Assembly (NCBI GenBank): GCA_013152925.1
Contig: JAADFK010000151.1
Coordinates: forward strand, 1-52,960
Direction: 5' to 3'
DNA length: 52,960 nt
From: Acidobacteriota bacterium
GTDB taxonomy: Bacteria; Acidobacteriota; Thermoanaerobaculia; Thermoanaerobaculales; Sulfomarinibacteraceae
Positions 9,366 through 16,695 of this stretch are shown here, one piece after another (position 1 is the stretch's first letter; every line of letters starts with the position of its first letter). Below the pieces are notes generated by a model. The model had not been told where the DNA came from. It did not search any database and was given only the letters and a program-made list of their open reading frames with translations. The position numbers and the translations under genes were made by a program.

Positions 9366-10208
9366 TCAGGCCTCCGGGAAGAGGCGGCCGGCAAGACGTC
9401 CCATGAGACCGGCCAACCGCGCCGAGGCCAGCTTCCCGGCCTCGAGGACCTCCTCGTGGGTCAGGGGGGCGGTGCTGAGGCCTGCGGCCGCGTTGGACGC
9501 CAGGGAGAGGACGAGGACGCGCATCTCCATCTGGCGGGCGGCGATGACCTCGGGAACGGTGGACATCCCGACCACGGAGCCGCCGAGCCGGCGGAGCATC
9601 CGCACCTCGGCGGGGGTCTCGAAGGACGGGCCGAGGACGGCCGCGTAGATTCCTTCGTGCACGGTGAACCCCGCCGCCGCAGCTTCTTCACGGGCGATCT
9701 GCCGGAGCTCGGGGTCGTAGGCCTCGGTCATGTCCGGGAAGGCGGTGCCCATCTCCTGGGCCCAGATACCGACGAGGGGGTTCTGACCCTGGAGGTTGAG
9801 GTGATCGGTGATCACGACCAGGGAACCGGGCTCGATTGCGGGATCAAGCGCGCCGGTGGCGTTGGTGGCGATCATGGTCCCGGCGCCCAGGAGCGCGGCG
9901 AGGCGGACCGGTGCCACCACCTGGGCCGGCGTGTAGCCCTGGTAGAGGTGGAATCGGCCGTTCATCACGAGGATTGTCTCGCCGGCCCGGCGCCAGAGGG
10001 TCAGGGTGTGGCTGTGGCCCATCAGCTGTTGCATGGGAAAGGGGAAGATCTCGCCGAGGTCCACAACCTCGGCGGCCTCCCAGCCCGGGATCTCCAGAGC
10101 CAGGCCCGATCCCGCCACCAGAAGGCCGCGGACATGGCCCGGCCGGTGGGTGCTCTGGAACTTCGCCGTCAGCCGCCGGAGCAGGTCGGGGGTCAGCTCG
10201 TCACTCAT
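9366..10208 (-). CDS. Purine nucleoside phosphorylase
   Basis: 280 residues from the ATG at 10208. The frame remains open further upstream but would overlap the divergent hydrolase gene and is unlike the family. Family I trimeric PNPs split purine nucleosides with phosphate to a free base and ribose-1-phosphate. Visible motifs are the phosphate-binding GSGLA near the N-terminus, the signature MNGRFHLYQGY, the ATNATGAL strand, the base-site segment GPSFETPAEVRML and the VVGMSTVPE motif. All core elements are intact. First gene of a two-gene unit with smc. Confidence 0.93.
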   Translation of the reverse strand: MSDELTPDLLRRLTAKFQSTHRPGHVRGLLVAGSGLALEIPGWEAAEVVDLGEIFPFPMQQLMGHSHTLTLWRRAGETILVMNGRFHLYQGYTPAQVVAPVRLAALLGAGTMIATNATGALDPAIEPGSLVVITDHLNLQGQNPLVGIWAQEMGTAFPDMTEAYDPELRQIAREEAAAAGFTVHEGIYAAVLGPSFETPAEVRMLRRLGGSVVGMSTVPEVIAARQMEMRVLVLSLASNAAAGLSTAPLTHEEVLEAGKLASARLAGLMGRLAGRLFPEA

Positions 10209-10258
10209 GGGGCGGAGGGTAGCACAGACGTGATGGTACGATGCCACCAGGAGGTTCG

Positions 10259-10900
10259 ATGCTGCTGGACGTCTTTCCCACGGGTCCGATTCAGGCCAAC
10301 TGCACACTGCTCGGGGACGAGGATGCCGGGGCTCTTGTCATCGTCGATCCCGGCGACGAGGCCGAACGTATCGTGGCCAAGGTGCGGGAAAGCGGGCTGA
10401 GGCCTCTGGCCATCCTGCACACCCACGGTCACATTGACCACGCCGGCGGAACGGCCGGTGTCAAGGCAGCCTTTCCGGAAGCTCCCGTCTGGCTCCATCG
10501 CGGGGACCTGGAGCTCTACGACCGGCTGGCCCAGCAGGGAAGAATGTTCGGCCTGGAGGTCGAGGATCCGCCGCCGCCGGACCGGTGGCTGGAGCACGGA
10601 CAGCGGATTCCCGTGGGCGCCCTGGAGCTCGAGGTCCGGCACACGCCGGGGCACTCGCCCGGCAGCGTCTGCTTCGTCGTTCACTGCTCTCCCGAGCCCC
10701 TGGTCATCGTCGGGGACGTGCTTTTCGCCGGCTCCATCGGCCGGACGGACCTGTGGGGCGGGTCCTTCGAGACCCTCGAACGGTCCATCGTCGAGCAGCT
10801 CTACACCCTGCCCGACGAGACCAGGGCCATCACGGGCCACGGGCCGGTGACAACCATCGGCCACGAGCGCCGGACCAACCCCTTCGTCCGGGCGGAGTGA
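10259..10900 (+). CDS. MBL-fold metallo-hydrolase (glyoxalase II-like)
   Basis: 213 residues. The ATG at 10259 follows AGGAGG by 4-5 bases; the in-frame ATG at 10241 has no ribosome site. Zinc ligands are clear: HTHGHIDH (the HxHxDH motif), a later His in HTPGHSPGS, the bridging Asp in VGDVLF and the terminal His in GHGPVT. Size and pattern match the short GloB2/YcbL-type hydrolases, which usually act on thioesters such as S-lactoylglutathione; the true substrate is open. It diverges from the PNP gene across 50 bases, and its 3' end overlaps the convergent glycosyltransferase frame by 71 bases. Confidence 0.88.
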   Translation: MLLDVFPTGPIQANCTLLGDEDAGALVIVDPGDEAERIVAKVRESGLRPLAILHTHGHIDHAGGTAGVKAAFPEAPVWLHRGDLELYDRLAQQGRMFGLEVEDPPPPDRWLEHGQRIPVGALELEVRHTPGHSPGSVCFVVHCSPEPLVIVGDVLFAGSIGRTDLWGGSFETLERSIVEQLYTLPDETRAITGHGPVTTIGHERRTNPFVRAE

Positions 10901-13205
10901 GCCCCCGGTCCGCCGGCCGGGACCCTCTCCCGGCGGAGGAGGCTTCTCCCATCGCGGCTCGCAGAAGATGCTCCCAGGCCGGCAGGAGAAGGTGCGTGGG
11001 CGTGGAGGGCGACGGCAGGCGCTTCCCATGGTGGCCTGGCGCCGCGGCCCGGCGGGACGGGATGGCCGGCGGCTTCCGGCGCTCCAGGAGGTGGTACCCG
11101 TTCCACGATCCGGTCTCCCGGTACTGCTTCAACACGATCAATCGGATGGGCCGGACCAGATCGCCGGGCCGGCCCGTGACGATCACATAGCGGTTGGAGG
11201 ACCGGTCCAGGTCACGGCGCAGCCGCTGGAGGGTGTTGCGCTGGCTGAGATGGCGGGGCATCGCCGAGAGGATCCGCGTGCCTGGAGGAATGGCCTCCAC
11301 GGCGTACCACCCTGGGCACCACGGAAGCGCGATCAAGGTCTCATCGCCATGGAAGGGAAGGCCGGCCCACGGTGGCACACCTCCCTCGAGCCGCGCCCCG
11401 ATGGCGTTGCCCGGGTCCACCGGGTAGAGCGCTGGCCTTTCTGTCCGGTGTTGCCAGGCGATCAGGGTGAATCCGGCCGCCGCGGCCAGGGTGAACGCAG
11501 CAGCCAGCACCCGGCGCCCCGGCGTCCTCAGCACAGCGGAGGCTGCCCCGGCGACGATCACGAGGACCGCAAGGTGCGAACGCAGATGGTAGAGATCGGG
11601 AAACTCCCACAGGAACTGGGGCGTGTAGAGAATGCCCAGGACGGCGGCGATGGCAGTGATCCGAGGCCATCCGGTGCGTCGGAAACGGGAGAGGAGATAG
11701 CCCGCGAGGAGGACGAGATAGAAGGCGACCGGCAGGTACTGCAACACCGGGAGCGCGGCGGCAATGGCATCGCGGGGCGACCCGATGTGCTCCGGCACGC
11801 GCCAGGCCGCGTGGGTCCGGCCGGCCGGGGTCAGCCGGTTCACCAGGAGCCAGACACGGTAGAGCTCGTGACGGAGGAAGGCCGATCCTTCGCCGCCCAC
11901 GCCGAACACTGCGAGCCATGCGCCGAAACCGGCCGCGGCGCCCAGGCCTGCCCTGCGCCAGTCGCGCCAGGGGCTGTGGCTGATGAGGAGGCTCACCACG
12001 GTCACCGCCCCGAGCAGGACGGCGCTGTCCTCGCGCCAGCCCAGGAGCAGACCGGTCCCCGTTCCGAGGAAGAAATACCGTGTGGGACGCCAGCTCCCCA
12101 GTGTGTCGACGGACAGGAGCGCCGCTGCCACGGCGCCCATGGCGGCCATCTTTCCCCACCCGGTTCCGATGACGCCGAGGAGGAGCCCGGCCGACCACGC
12201 CGTGCCGAGGCCACCGTGCCGGTGAAGCGGCCGGAACACCAGCAGCACGGTCAGGCCGACCAGGAGCGCCTGTCCAAGCCGGAGCACCCAGAGCCCCTCG
12301 CCGAGAAGGCGCATCCAACCCCCGTACCAGAGGTACGCGCCCGGAGGGTAGAGCAGGTCGAAGGTGGGAAAGAGACCGGCTCCCCGGGCCCAGGTCCGGC
12401 TCAGCAAGTAGCGGAAACCGTCGTCCTGGAGGCCGAAGGGCTGGCCGGCCAGGAGCACGAAGGCGATGAGCGCGGCGGCTGCGGCGCAGAGCACCGCCTG
12501 TGCGGGCGGGAACGGCCGGGGCCGGTGGCGCCATGCCCAGCTCAGCGCCGAAGTCCCCAGGCGCATCCGCGCACTCCACGAGTAGGCCGACCCCCCGCCG
12601 GGGCGGCCGACGCGCGGAAAGGAGACCAGGGCGAAAGGCCGCCGGAGGGCCGCCAGGTGGCCGACCAGGTACTCCCCGGGCCGTGCCGCCTCGATGACCC
12701 GGTCCCGGATCGATCGCCTCATGGCCACGAACAGGCCGATGCGCACCGGAAGATCGCTCTGAAGGAGGAAGAACAGCAGGCTCTTGAACGACCGCGAGGC
12801 GAGGATCTGCGCAGCTCCGGCCCACCGTCCCTCCCGAAGTCCGAAGGCCAGGTCCCGATCCCCGTGCTCCAGCGCGTCCACCAGGCGGGGAACCATCTCC
12901 GGCGGATCCTGGAGGTCGGCATCCATCACGACGACCGTCCGGCCCCTGGCAGCGGCGAGGCCCGTGAGGACCGCCGCGTTCTGGCCGAGGTTGGCCGGAT
13001 GGCGCAGGAGTGTGACGGCCACACCGGCTCGCTCCGCGCCGGTGAGCAGGATCTCGCTGCTGTCATCCTCGCCGCCGTCGTCCACGGCGACGATCTCGAA
13101 GTCGGTGCCGGCGAGGGCCGAGGCGAGTCGGGAGATCAGCCGGGGCACGGTGTCGCGGTTGCGGAAGAGGGGAAGGACGATGGAGAGATCCGGCGCCTTC
13201 TCCAT
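10830..13205 (-). CDS. GT2 glycosyltransferase fused to polytopic GT-C-like domain
   Basis: 791 residues. Residues 1 to about 215 form a GT-A family 2 domain like polyprenyl-phosphate sugar transferases (DPM1/GtrB type): VDDGGEDDS near 41-49 and the metal-binding DADLQDPPE near 95-103. From about residue 232 there are many hydrophobic segments with the loop QDDGFRYLLSRTWARG and YPPGAYLWYG, reminiscent of integral membrane GT-C (GT39/PMT-like) transferases. One chain could therefore both load a polyprenyl phosphate and transfer the sugar. The start ATG overlaps the dehydrogenase stop (TGATG), implying translational coupling. The last roughly 80 residues after HLLERRK are Arg/Pro/Gly-rich and overlap the hydrolase gene antisense, so the natural end may lie earlier with a late frameshift or lost stop. 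Confidence 0.8.
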   Translation of the reverse strand: MEKAPDLSIVLPLFRNRDTVPRLISRLASALAGTDFEIVAVDDGGEDDSSEILLTGAERAGVAVTLLRHPANLGQNAAVLTGLAAARGRTVVVMDADLQDPPEMVPRLVDALEHGDRDLAFGLREGRWAGAAQILASRSFKSLLFFLLQSDLPVRIGLFVAMRRSIRDRVIEAARPGEYLVGHLAALRRPFALVSFPRVGRPGGGSAYSWSARMRLGTSALSWAWRHRPRPFPPAQAVLCAAAAALIAFVLLAGQPFGLQDDGFRYLLSRTWARGAGLFPTFDLLYPPGAYLWYGGWMRLLGEGLWVLRLGQALLVGLTVLLVFRPLHRHGGLGTAWSAGLLLGVIGTGWGKMAAMGAVAAALLSVDTLGSWRPTRYFFLGTGTGLLLGWREDSAVLLGAVTVVSLLISHSPWRDWRRAGLGAAAGFGAWLAVFGVGGEGSAFLRHELYRVWLLVNRLTPAGRTHAAWRVPEHIGSPRDAIAAALPVLQYLPVAFYLVLLAGYLLSRFRRTGWPRITAIAAVLGILYTPQFLWEFPDLYHLRSHLAVLVIVAGAASAVLRTPGRRVLAAAFTLAAAAGFTLIAWQHRTERPALYPVDPGNAIGARLEGGVPPWAGLPFHGDETLIALPWCPGWYAVEAIPPGTRILSAMPRHLSQRNTLQRLRRDLDRSSNRYVIVTGRPGDLVRPIRLIVLKQYRETGSWNGYHLLERRKPPAIPSRRAAAPGHHGKRLPSPSTPTHLLLPAWEHLLRAAMGEASSAGRGSRPADRGLTPPGRRGWSGARGRWLSPARGP

Positions 13206-14164
13206 CAGTACCCGAGCTCCTTGTCCACCACGTTGAGCAGAGGCTCCCCCGAGGTCCAGCGGCGCAGGTTTTCCTCGAAGAGCGGGGCCCAGCGCCGGCG
13301 TCCCGCGTCGGGGGACCGGCCCGTGTGGGGCGTCAGCAGAGCGTTGGGAGCCTCGCGCAGCCAGTGCCCGGCCGGCAGAGGCTCCGTGGCGAAGACGTCG
13401 AGGCCGACGCCGCCAAGGCGGGGCAGCTCGGCGCGCAGGGCCTCCTCGTCCACGAGACCCCCTCGGGCTACGTTGATCAGGAAGGCGCCGTCCGGGAGGC
13501 GCCGCAGGAGCTCCCGGTTGAACAGGTTCCGGGTCCTGGGGGTCAGTGGGAGCGCGAGAAACACGAGATGGCTGCGCGCGAGAAACGGCGCCGCTGCCCC
13601 GGGCAGGACGCAGGGGACTCCCACGGGCCGTGCCGCGTCGGCCGCCGGTCCCTCCGGTCGGCGCCGGACGGCCCGAACCGTGCATCCGAAGGCCAGCAGC
13701 CGCCCGGCGATGGCCCGGCCGACACTGCCGAAGCCGTACACCAGGGCCTCGAGCTCGCCGAGGGCCGGCAGCGGCTCGCGGCGCCACCCCCCCGCAGCCA
13801 TGGACCGTGTGGCGCGGCCGACGCCTCGCACCAGCCCGAGCGCGAGCGCCAGGGCATGGTCGGCGAGCTCGTCGTCGTAGACGCCGCGTGCGTTGGTCAG
13901 GATGAAATCCCGTTGCCGGGCCAGGGGATCGGCGAGGATCAGGTCCATGCCCACTGAGCTCGACTGCATCCAGCGCAGGCGCCGCGCTCGGGGCAACGCT
14001 TGCAGAAAGAAGCGGTTTCCCATGATGACCTCTGCCTCGGGGGCGGCGCGGAGCGCTTCCTCCTCGGAGCCGGCCCACACCAGGTGCCGGTCGGGTGCCG
14101 CCGCCTGAAGCCGGGCCCGGTGCTCCGCCGAGGGGATGTAGTTGAACAGAACCGTTTTCACCAT
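13205..14164 (-). CDS. D-isomer-specific 2-hydroxyacid dehydrogenase
   Basis: 319 residues. NAD(P)-dependent oxidoreductase interconverting a 2-oxo acid and a D-2-hydroxy acid. The dinucleotide fold shows YGFGSVGRAIAGRLL (GxGxxG). Catalytic residues fit the family: Arg in NVARGGLVDEE, Glu in VFATEPLP and His in LLTPHTGRSP. The ATG at 14164 lies inside the 3' end of the aldolase gene (7-base overlap) and the stop overlaps the glycosyltransferase start by one base. It is the third gene of a tightly coupled four-gene operon and may act on the product of the neighbouring aldolase; this is inferred from position only. Confidence 0.9.
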   Translation of the reverse strand: MVKTVLFNYIPSAEHRARLQAAAPDRHLVWAGSEEEALRAAPEAEVIMGNRFFLQALPRARRLRWMQSSSVGMDLILADPLARQRDFILTNARGVYDDELADHALALALGLVRGVGRATRSMAAGGWRREPLPALGELEALVYGFGSVGRAIAGRLLAFGCTVRAVRRRPEGPAADAARPVGVPCVLPGAAAPFLARSHLVFLALPLTPRTRNLFNRELLRRLPDGAFLINVARGGLVDEEALRAELPRLGGVGLDVFATEPLPAGHWLREAPNALLTPHTGRSPDAGRRRWAPLFEENLRRWTSGEPLLNVVDKELGY

Positions 14165-14946
14165 GGATGTCCCGCCCAGCCCTCGACGGCTTCGGCGAGA
14201 GCAGCACGGTCATCGGCGATCTCGCCGGCCGGCCTTCGAGCCAGGCGCTCCTCCTCCCGCCGCAGACGCTGCATCTCGGCCGCCCAGTCCCGGCCCGCGA
14301 TGTCCCGTTTGAAGGAGCGGCGCAGGAAGCTGAAGTCGGCGCGCACGCGGACCATCTCCGCCAGCAACAGCCGGCACGGGATGGGTTCCCCGCGGTCGAT
14401 GCAGGTCAGCCCGCCGAAACCGAAGGAGGTCTCCGAGAAGACCTCGCGCAGGCGCTCCACCGTGCCGTCCACCAGGGCGTGGAAGATGGTCGGTGCGCCT
14501 GTGGAAATTGCGAGATCGTTGAGGCCGACGTAGACGAGATCGAGCGGGAACCGGGAGAGCTCCGGGGAGCAGGCGCACGCCTCGACCGTCTCCACCAGGA
14601 TCCCGGCGCCGCAACGTCCGGCCACCGACGCCAGGAAGCGTTCCACCTCTTCGGGTCTCGTCACCATGGGGAGGAGGATGTCGGTCGCTCCGGCCTCGAC
14701 GGCGGCCTCGACCTCGGCGGGTGCATGCCCCCCCCAGGGGTTGATCCGGCAGATCACACGGGCGTTCTCGACCGCCGCCATGCGGTGGAGATCCTCCGGC
14801 GTATCCCGGTTGATCTCGGTGTCGAAACCGCGCTGCCGGCGCTCCTTGCCACGGAGCTCCCAGTCCACGATGAAGGTCCCGATCCCTGCCGCCATGGCGG
14901 TTTCCGCTTCCCGGGGATCCGTGGTGAAGAGGATTGGCTCGATCAC
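14158..14946 (-). CDS. HpcH/HpaI-family aldolase
   Basis: 262 residues from a GTG at 14946 that overlaps the methyltransferase stop in a GTGA tetranucleotide. The frame is open further upstream, but that part is a shadow of the methyltransferase. A TIM barrel of the HpcH/HpaI aldolase/citrate lyase group is indicated by ILFTTDPREAETAMAAG at the start, the Arg in VICRINPWGG, the metal-binding Glu in ILVETVEA and the Asp in VGLNDLAIS. Members use a divalent metal to cleave or form C-C bonds between pyruvate-like or acyl donors and aldehydes. The partner genes suggest synthesis of an unusual acid or sugar for a surface glycan; substrate unknown. Confidence 0.85.
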   Translation of the reverse strand: MIEPILFTTDPREAETAMAAGIGTFIVDWELRGKERRQRGFDTEINRDTPEDLHRMAAVENARVICRINPWGGHAPAEVEAAVEAGATDILLPMVTRPEEVERFLASVAGRCGAGILVETVEACACSPELSRFPLDLVYVGLNDLAISTGAPTIFHALVDGTVERLREVFSETSFGFGGLTCIDRGEPIPCRLLLAEMVRVRADFSFLRRSFKRDIAGRDWAAEMQRLRREEERLARRPAGEIADDRAALAEAVEGWAGHPW

Positions 14947-15698
14947 CGGACGGCCTGCCGGGAACCCGGCCACACACCGCAAAACAGGGTGAATGCCATG
15001 ATTGGCGCCGGGAGCGGGAGGCGTTGAAGACGATCCTCCAGACGTGCGCCTGCGGGCCGGTTGGTCAACTGGGGCGGGAACAGCCCGAACCGGGCCAGTG
15101 AGAGTTGGGTGAAGCCGGCCCGTCGCATGGCACCGAGGACCGGTCCCCGGCGCATCCTGATGGTCCCCCCATCGCCCCTCCATGTCATGCCCGGCGTCAC
15201 CAGCATCTGGAAATAAAAGAGCGGGTTGTAGGCGTTGGGCTCGCAGAAAACCACAGGTGCGCCGGGTTCGAGCACGCCGGCGAGCCCGCGGAAGATGAGC
15301 TCGAGGTCGTGCATGTGGTGGAGGGTGAAGAAGCCCGCCGCCTGGGAGAATCTCTCCTCGAGCGCCTCGGATGCCCGCGCGAGGTCACAGGCCACCGTGG
15401 TCAACGGCTTCCCGGCCGCCCGCCCGGCCAGCCGCTGGAGCATCACCGGCGAGAGGTCGAGGGCGGTGACCGTGAAGCCCCGCTCAAGCAGGGGCAATGT
15501 GTGGCGCCCCAGGCCGGCACCGACCTCGAGGAGGGGGCGATCGGTCGTCAATCCTCCCTCCCTGACAGCCCGCGCGACCTGGCGCACGACGTATGGCGAG
15601 CCCGAGGGTTGCATGTTGGGCTTGAACCGGGTCTCGTAATACTGCCGCTGGTACCGGTTGTGTTCGGTCACCCCCGTACCGTCACGTGGAAGCGTCAC
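14943..15698 (-). CDS. Class I SAM-dependent methyltransferase
   Basis: 251 residues. The GTG at 15698 is preceded 7 bases upstream by GGGAGG, which decides the start. Motif I is LLEVGAGLGRHTLPLLERG with the acidic residue ALDLSP after strand 2, and FFTLHHMHD follows at the motif IV position. The C-terminal third has hydrophobic stretches (PIMAFTLFCGVW). First gene of the operon with aldolase, dehydrogenase and glycosyltransferase. Of the UbiE/COQ5-like Methyltransf_11/25 type; the target may be a sugar or lipid intermediate of the same pathway, but nothing in the sequence identifies it. Confidence 0.87.
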   Translation of the reverse strand: MTLPRDGTGVTEHNRYQRQYYETRFKPNMQPSGSPYVVRQVARAVREGGLTTDRPLLEVGAGLGRHTLPLLERGFTVTALDLSPVMLQRLAGRAAGKPLTTVACDLARASEALEERFSQAAGFFTLHHMHDLELIFRGLAGVLEPGAPVVFCEPNAYNPLFYFQMLVTPGMTWRGDGGTIRMRRGPVLGAMRRAGFTQLSLARFGLFPPQLTNRPAGARLEDRLQRLPLPAPIMAFTLFCGVWPGSRQAVR

Positions 15699-15761
15699 AC
15701 ATCATCCTCCCGGGGTCTTGGTGGCCATCAGGCTACCACAGCGGCCGTGGAGGCTCGGGAA

Positions 15762-16634
15762 TCACTCGTGGCTCGAGGCCACGGTGCGGGCGGCGGTGGC
15801 GCCGAGGATGACGGCGCCGCCGAGGAGCGACCAAAGACCGGGGTTCTCGCCCTGAACGAGCCAGGCCCACACCGGGTTGAGGACGGGCTCCACCAGCAGC
15901 AGGAGCGAGGCCTCCAGGGCGGGAACGCCACGGACGCCGCGGGTCAGGAGCACGTATGCCAGGCCGATCTGGACGACGCCGAGGAAGACGATAAGGGCCC
16001 AGTCGGCGGCCGACGCCGAGCTCACGGGAAGTGCCATGGGCAGGATGACCGCGAAGGCGATCAGGTTGCCGCAGGCGACGGCGGCCGCGGCGATCCCGGC
16101 GCCCTCCTTGCCCCGGCTCTGGTGCCGTAGCCCCATGATGGTCAGGGCCCAGCAGACACCGGCGGCCAGGGCGAGAATGTTGCCGGCCATGGGACGTGGA
16201 GCGGTGGCGGCCTGGGGAGGGACGCCCACGAAGAAGAAGACCATGCCGGCGGCCATGACCAGCATGAAGAACAGGTCCCTGGAGCGGGCCCGCTCACCCA
16301 GAAGAAACGGACTCAACAGCAGGACGTACAGGGGTGCCGTGTCCTGGAGGAAGATGGTGTTGGCCGCCGTGGTCAGCTTGTTGGCGAGCACGAAGAGCAC
16401 CATGGTGCCGGCGTAGGCCAGGCCCACGAGCCAGGTACCGCGGGTCCAGCGGCGCCGAGCCTCGGGGACCATGAGAAGCACGGCGGCCATGGCGACCCCC
16501 GACCGGAAGCTGGCCACCTGCCATCCGCTGAGGTGGCAGGCCTTGATGGCCGCGCCACCGGTGGAGAAGAGCACGGCTGAGCCGATGACGGCCAGCCGCG
16601 AAAGGGTGTGGGAGGGAGCCGTGCGTCGCGCCAT
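15762..16634 (-). CDS. EamA-family (DMT superfamily) transporter
   Basis: 290 residues with ten predicted membrane helices in two EamA repeats (about residues 12-138 and 150-285). Typical signs are VLFSTGGAAIKACHLSG in helix 1, FLQDTAPLYVLLLSPFLLGE before helix 5 and LLLVEPVLNPVWAW near the second repeat end. These inner-membrane carriers export or import small metabolites such as amino acids or nucleotides; the substrate cannot be told from sequence. The stop is 63 bases upstream of the methyltransferase start on the same strand, so co-transcription with the operon is possible. It diverges from the pentapeptide-repeat gene. Confidence 0.9.
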   Translation of the reverse strand: MARRTAPSHTLSRLAVIGSAVLFSTGGAAIKACHLSGWQVASFRSGVAMAAVLLMVPEARRRWTRGTWLVGLAYAGTMVLFVLANKLTTAANTIFLQDTAPLYVLLLSPFLLGERARSRDLFFMLVMAAGMVFFFVGVPPQAATAPRPMAGNILALAAGVCWALTIMGLRHQSRGKEGAGIAAAAVACGNLIAFAVILPMALPVSSASAADWALIVFLGVVQIGLAYVLLTRGVRGVPALEASLLLLVEPVLNPVWAWLVQGENPGLWSLLGGAVILGATAARTVASSHE

Positions 16635-16683
16635 GGCCGGATGGTACAGCGGCCGGGTCCTGGGAGCGAGGACGGGGTTTTGT

Positions 16684-16689
16684 CATAAT
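16684..16689 (+). promoter_or_regulatory. Candidate -10 box immediately before pentapeptide gene
   Basis: CATAAT (5 of 6 to TATAAT) ends 6 bases before the ATG at 16696. If used, transcription would begin at or next to the start codon, giving a leaderless mRNA. This agrees with the lack of a good Shine-Dalgarno sequence there. No clear -35 box is seen. Confidence 0.3.
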
Positions 16690-16695
16690 GGAACC

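Noticed and set aside
6552..10400. A 1282-codon open frame antisense to smc and the PNP gene
   Set aside because: Low-complexity Gly/Leu/Arg translation without motifs; SMC and PNP motifs on the other strand are decisive.
10968..13880. A 970-codon open frame antisense to the glycosyltransferase and dehydrogenase genes
   Set aside because: Pro/Arg/Gly/Glu-rich shadow, no ribosome site and no motif.
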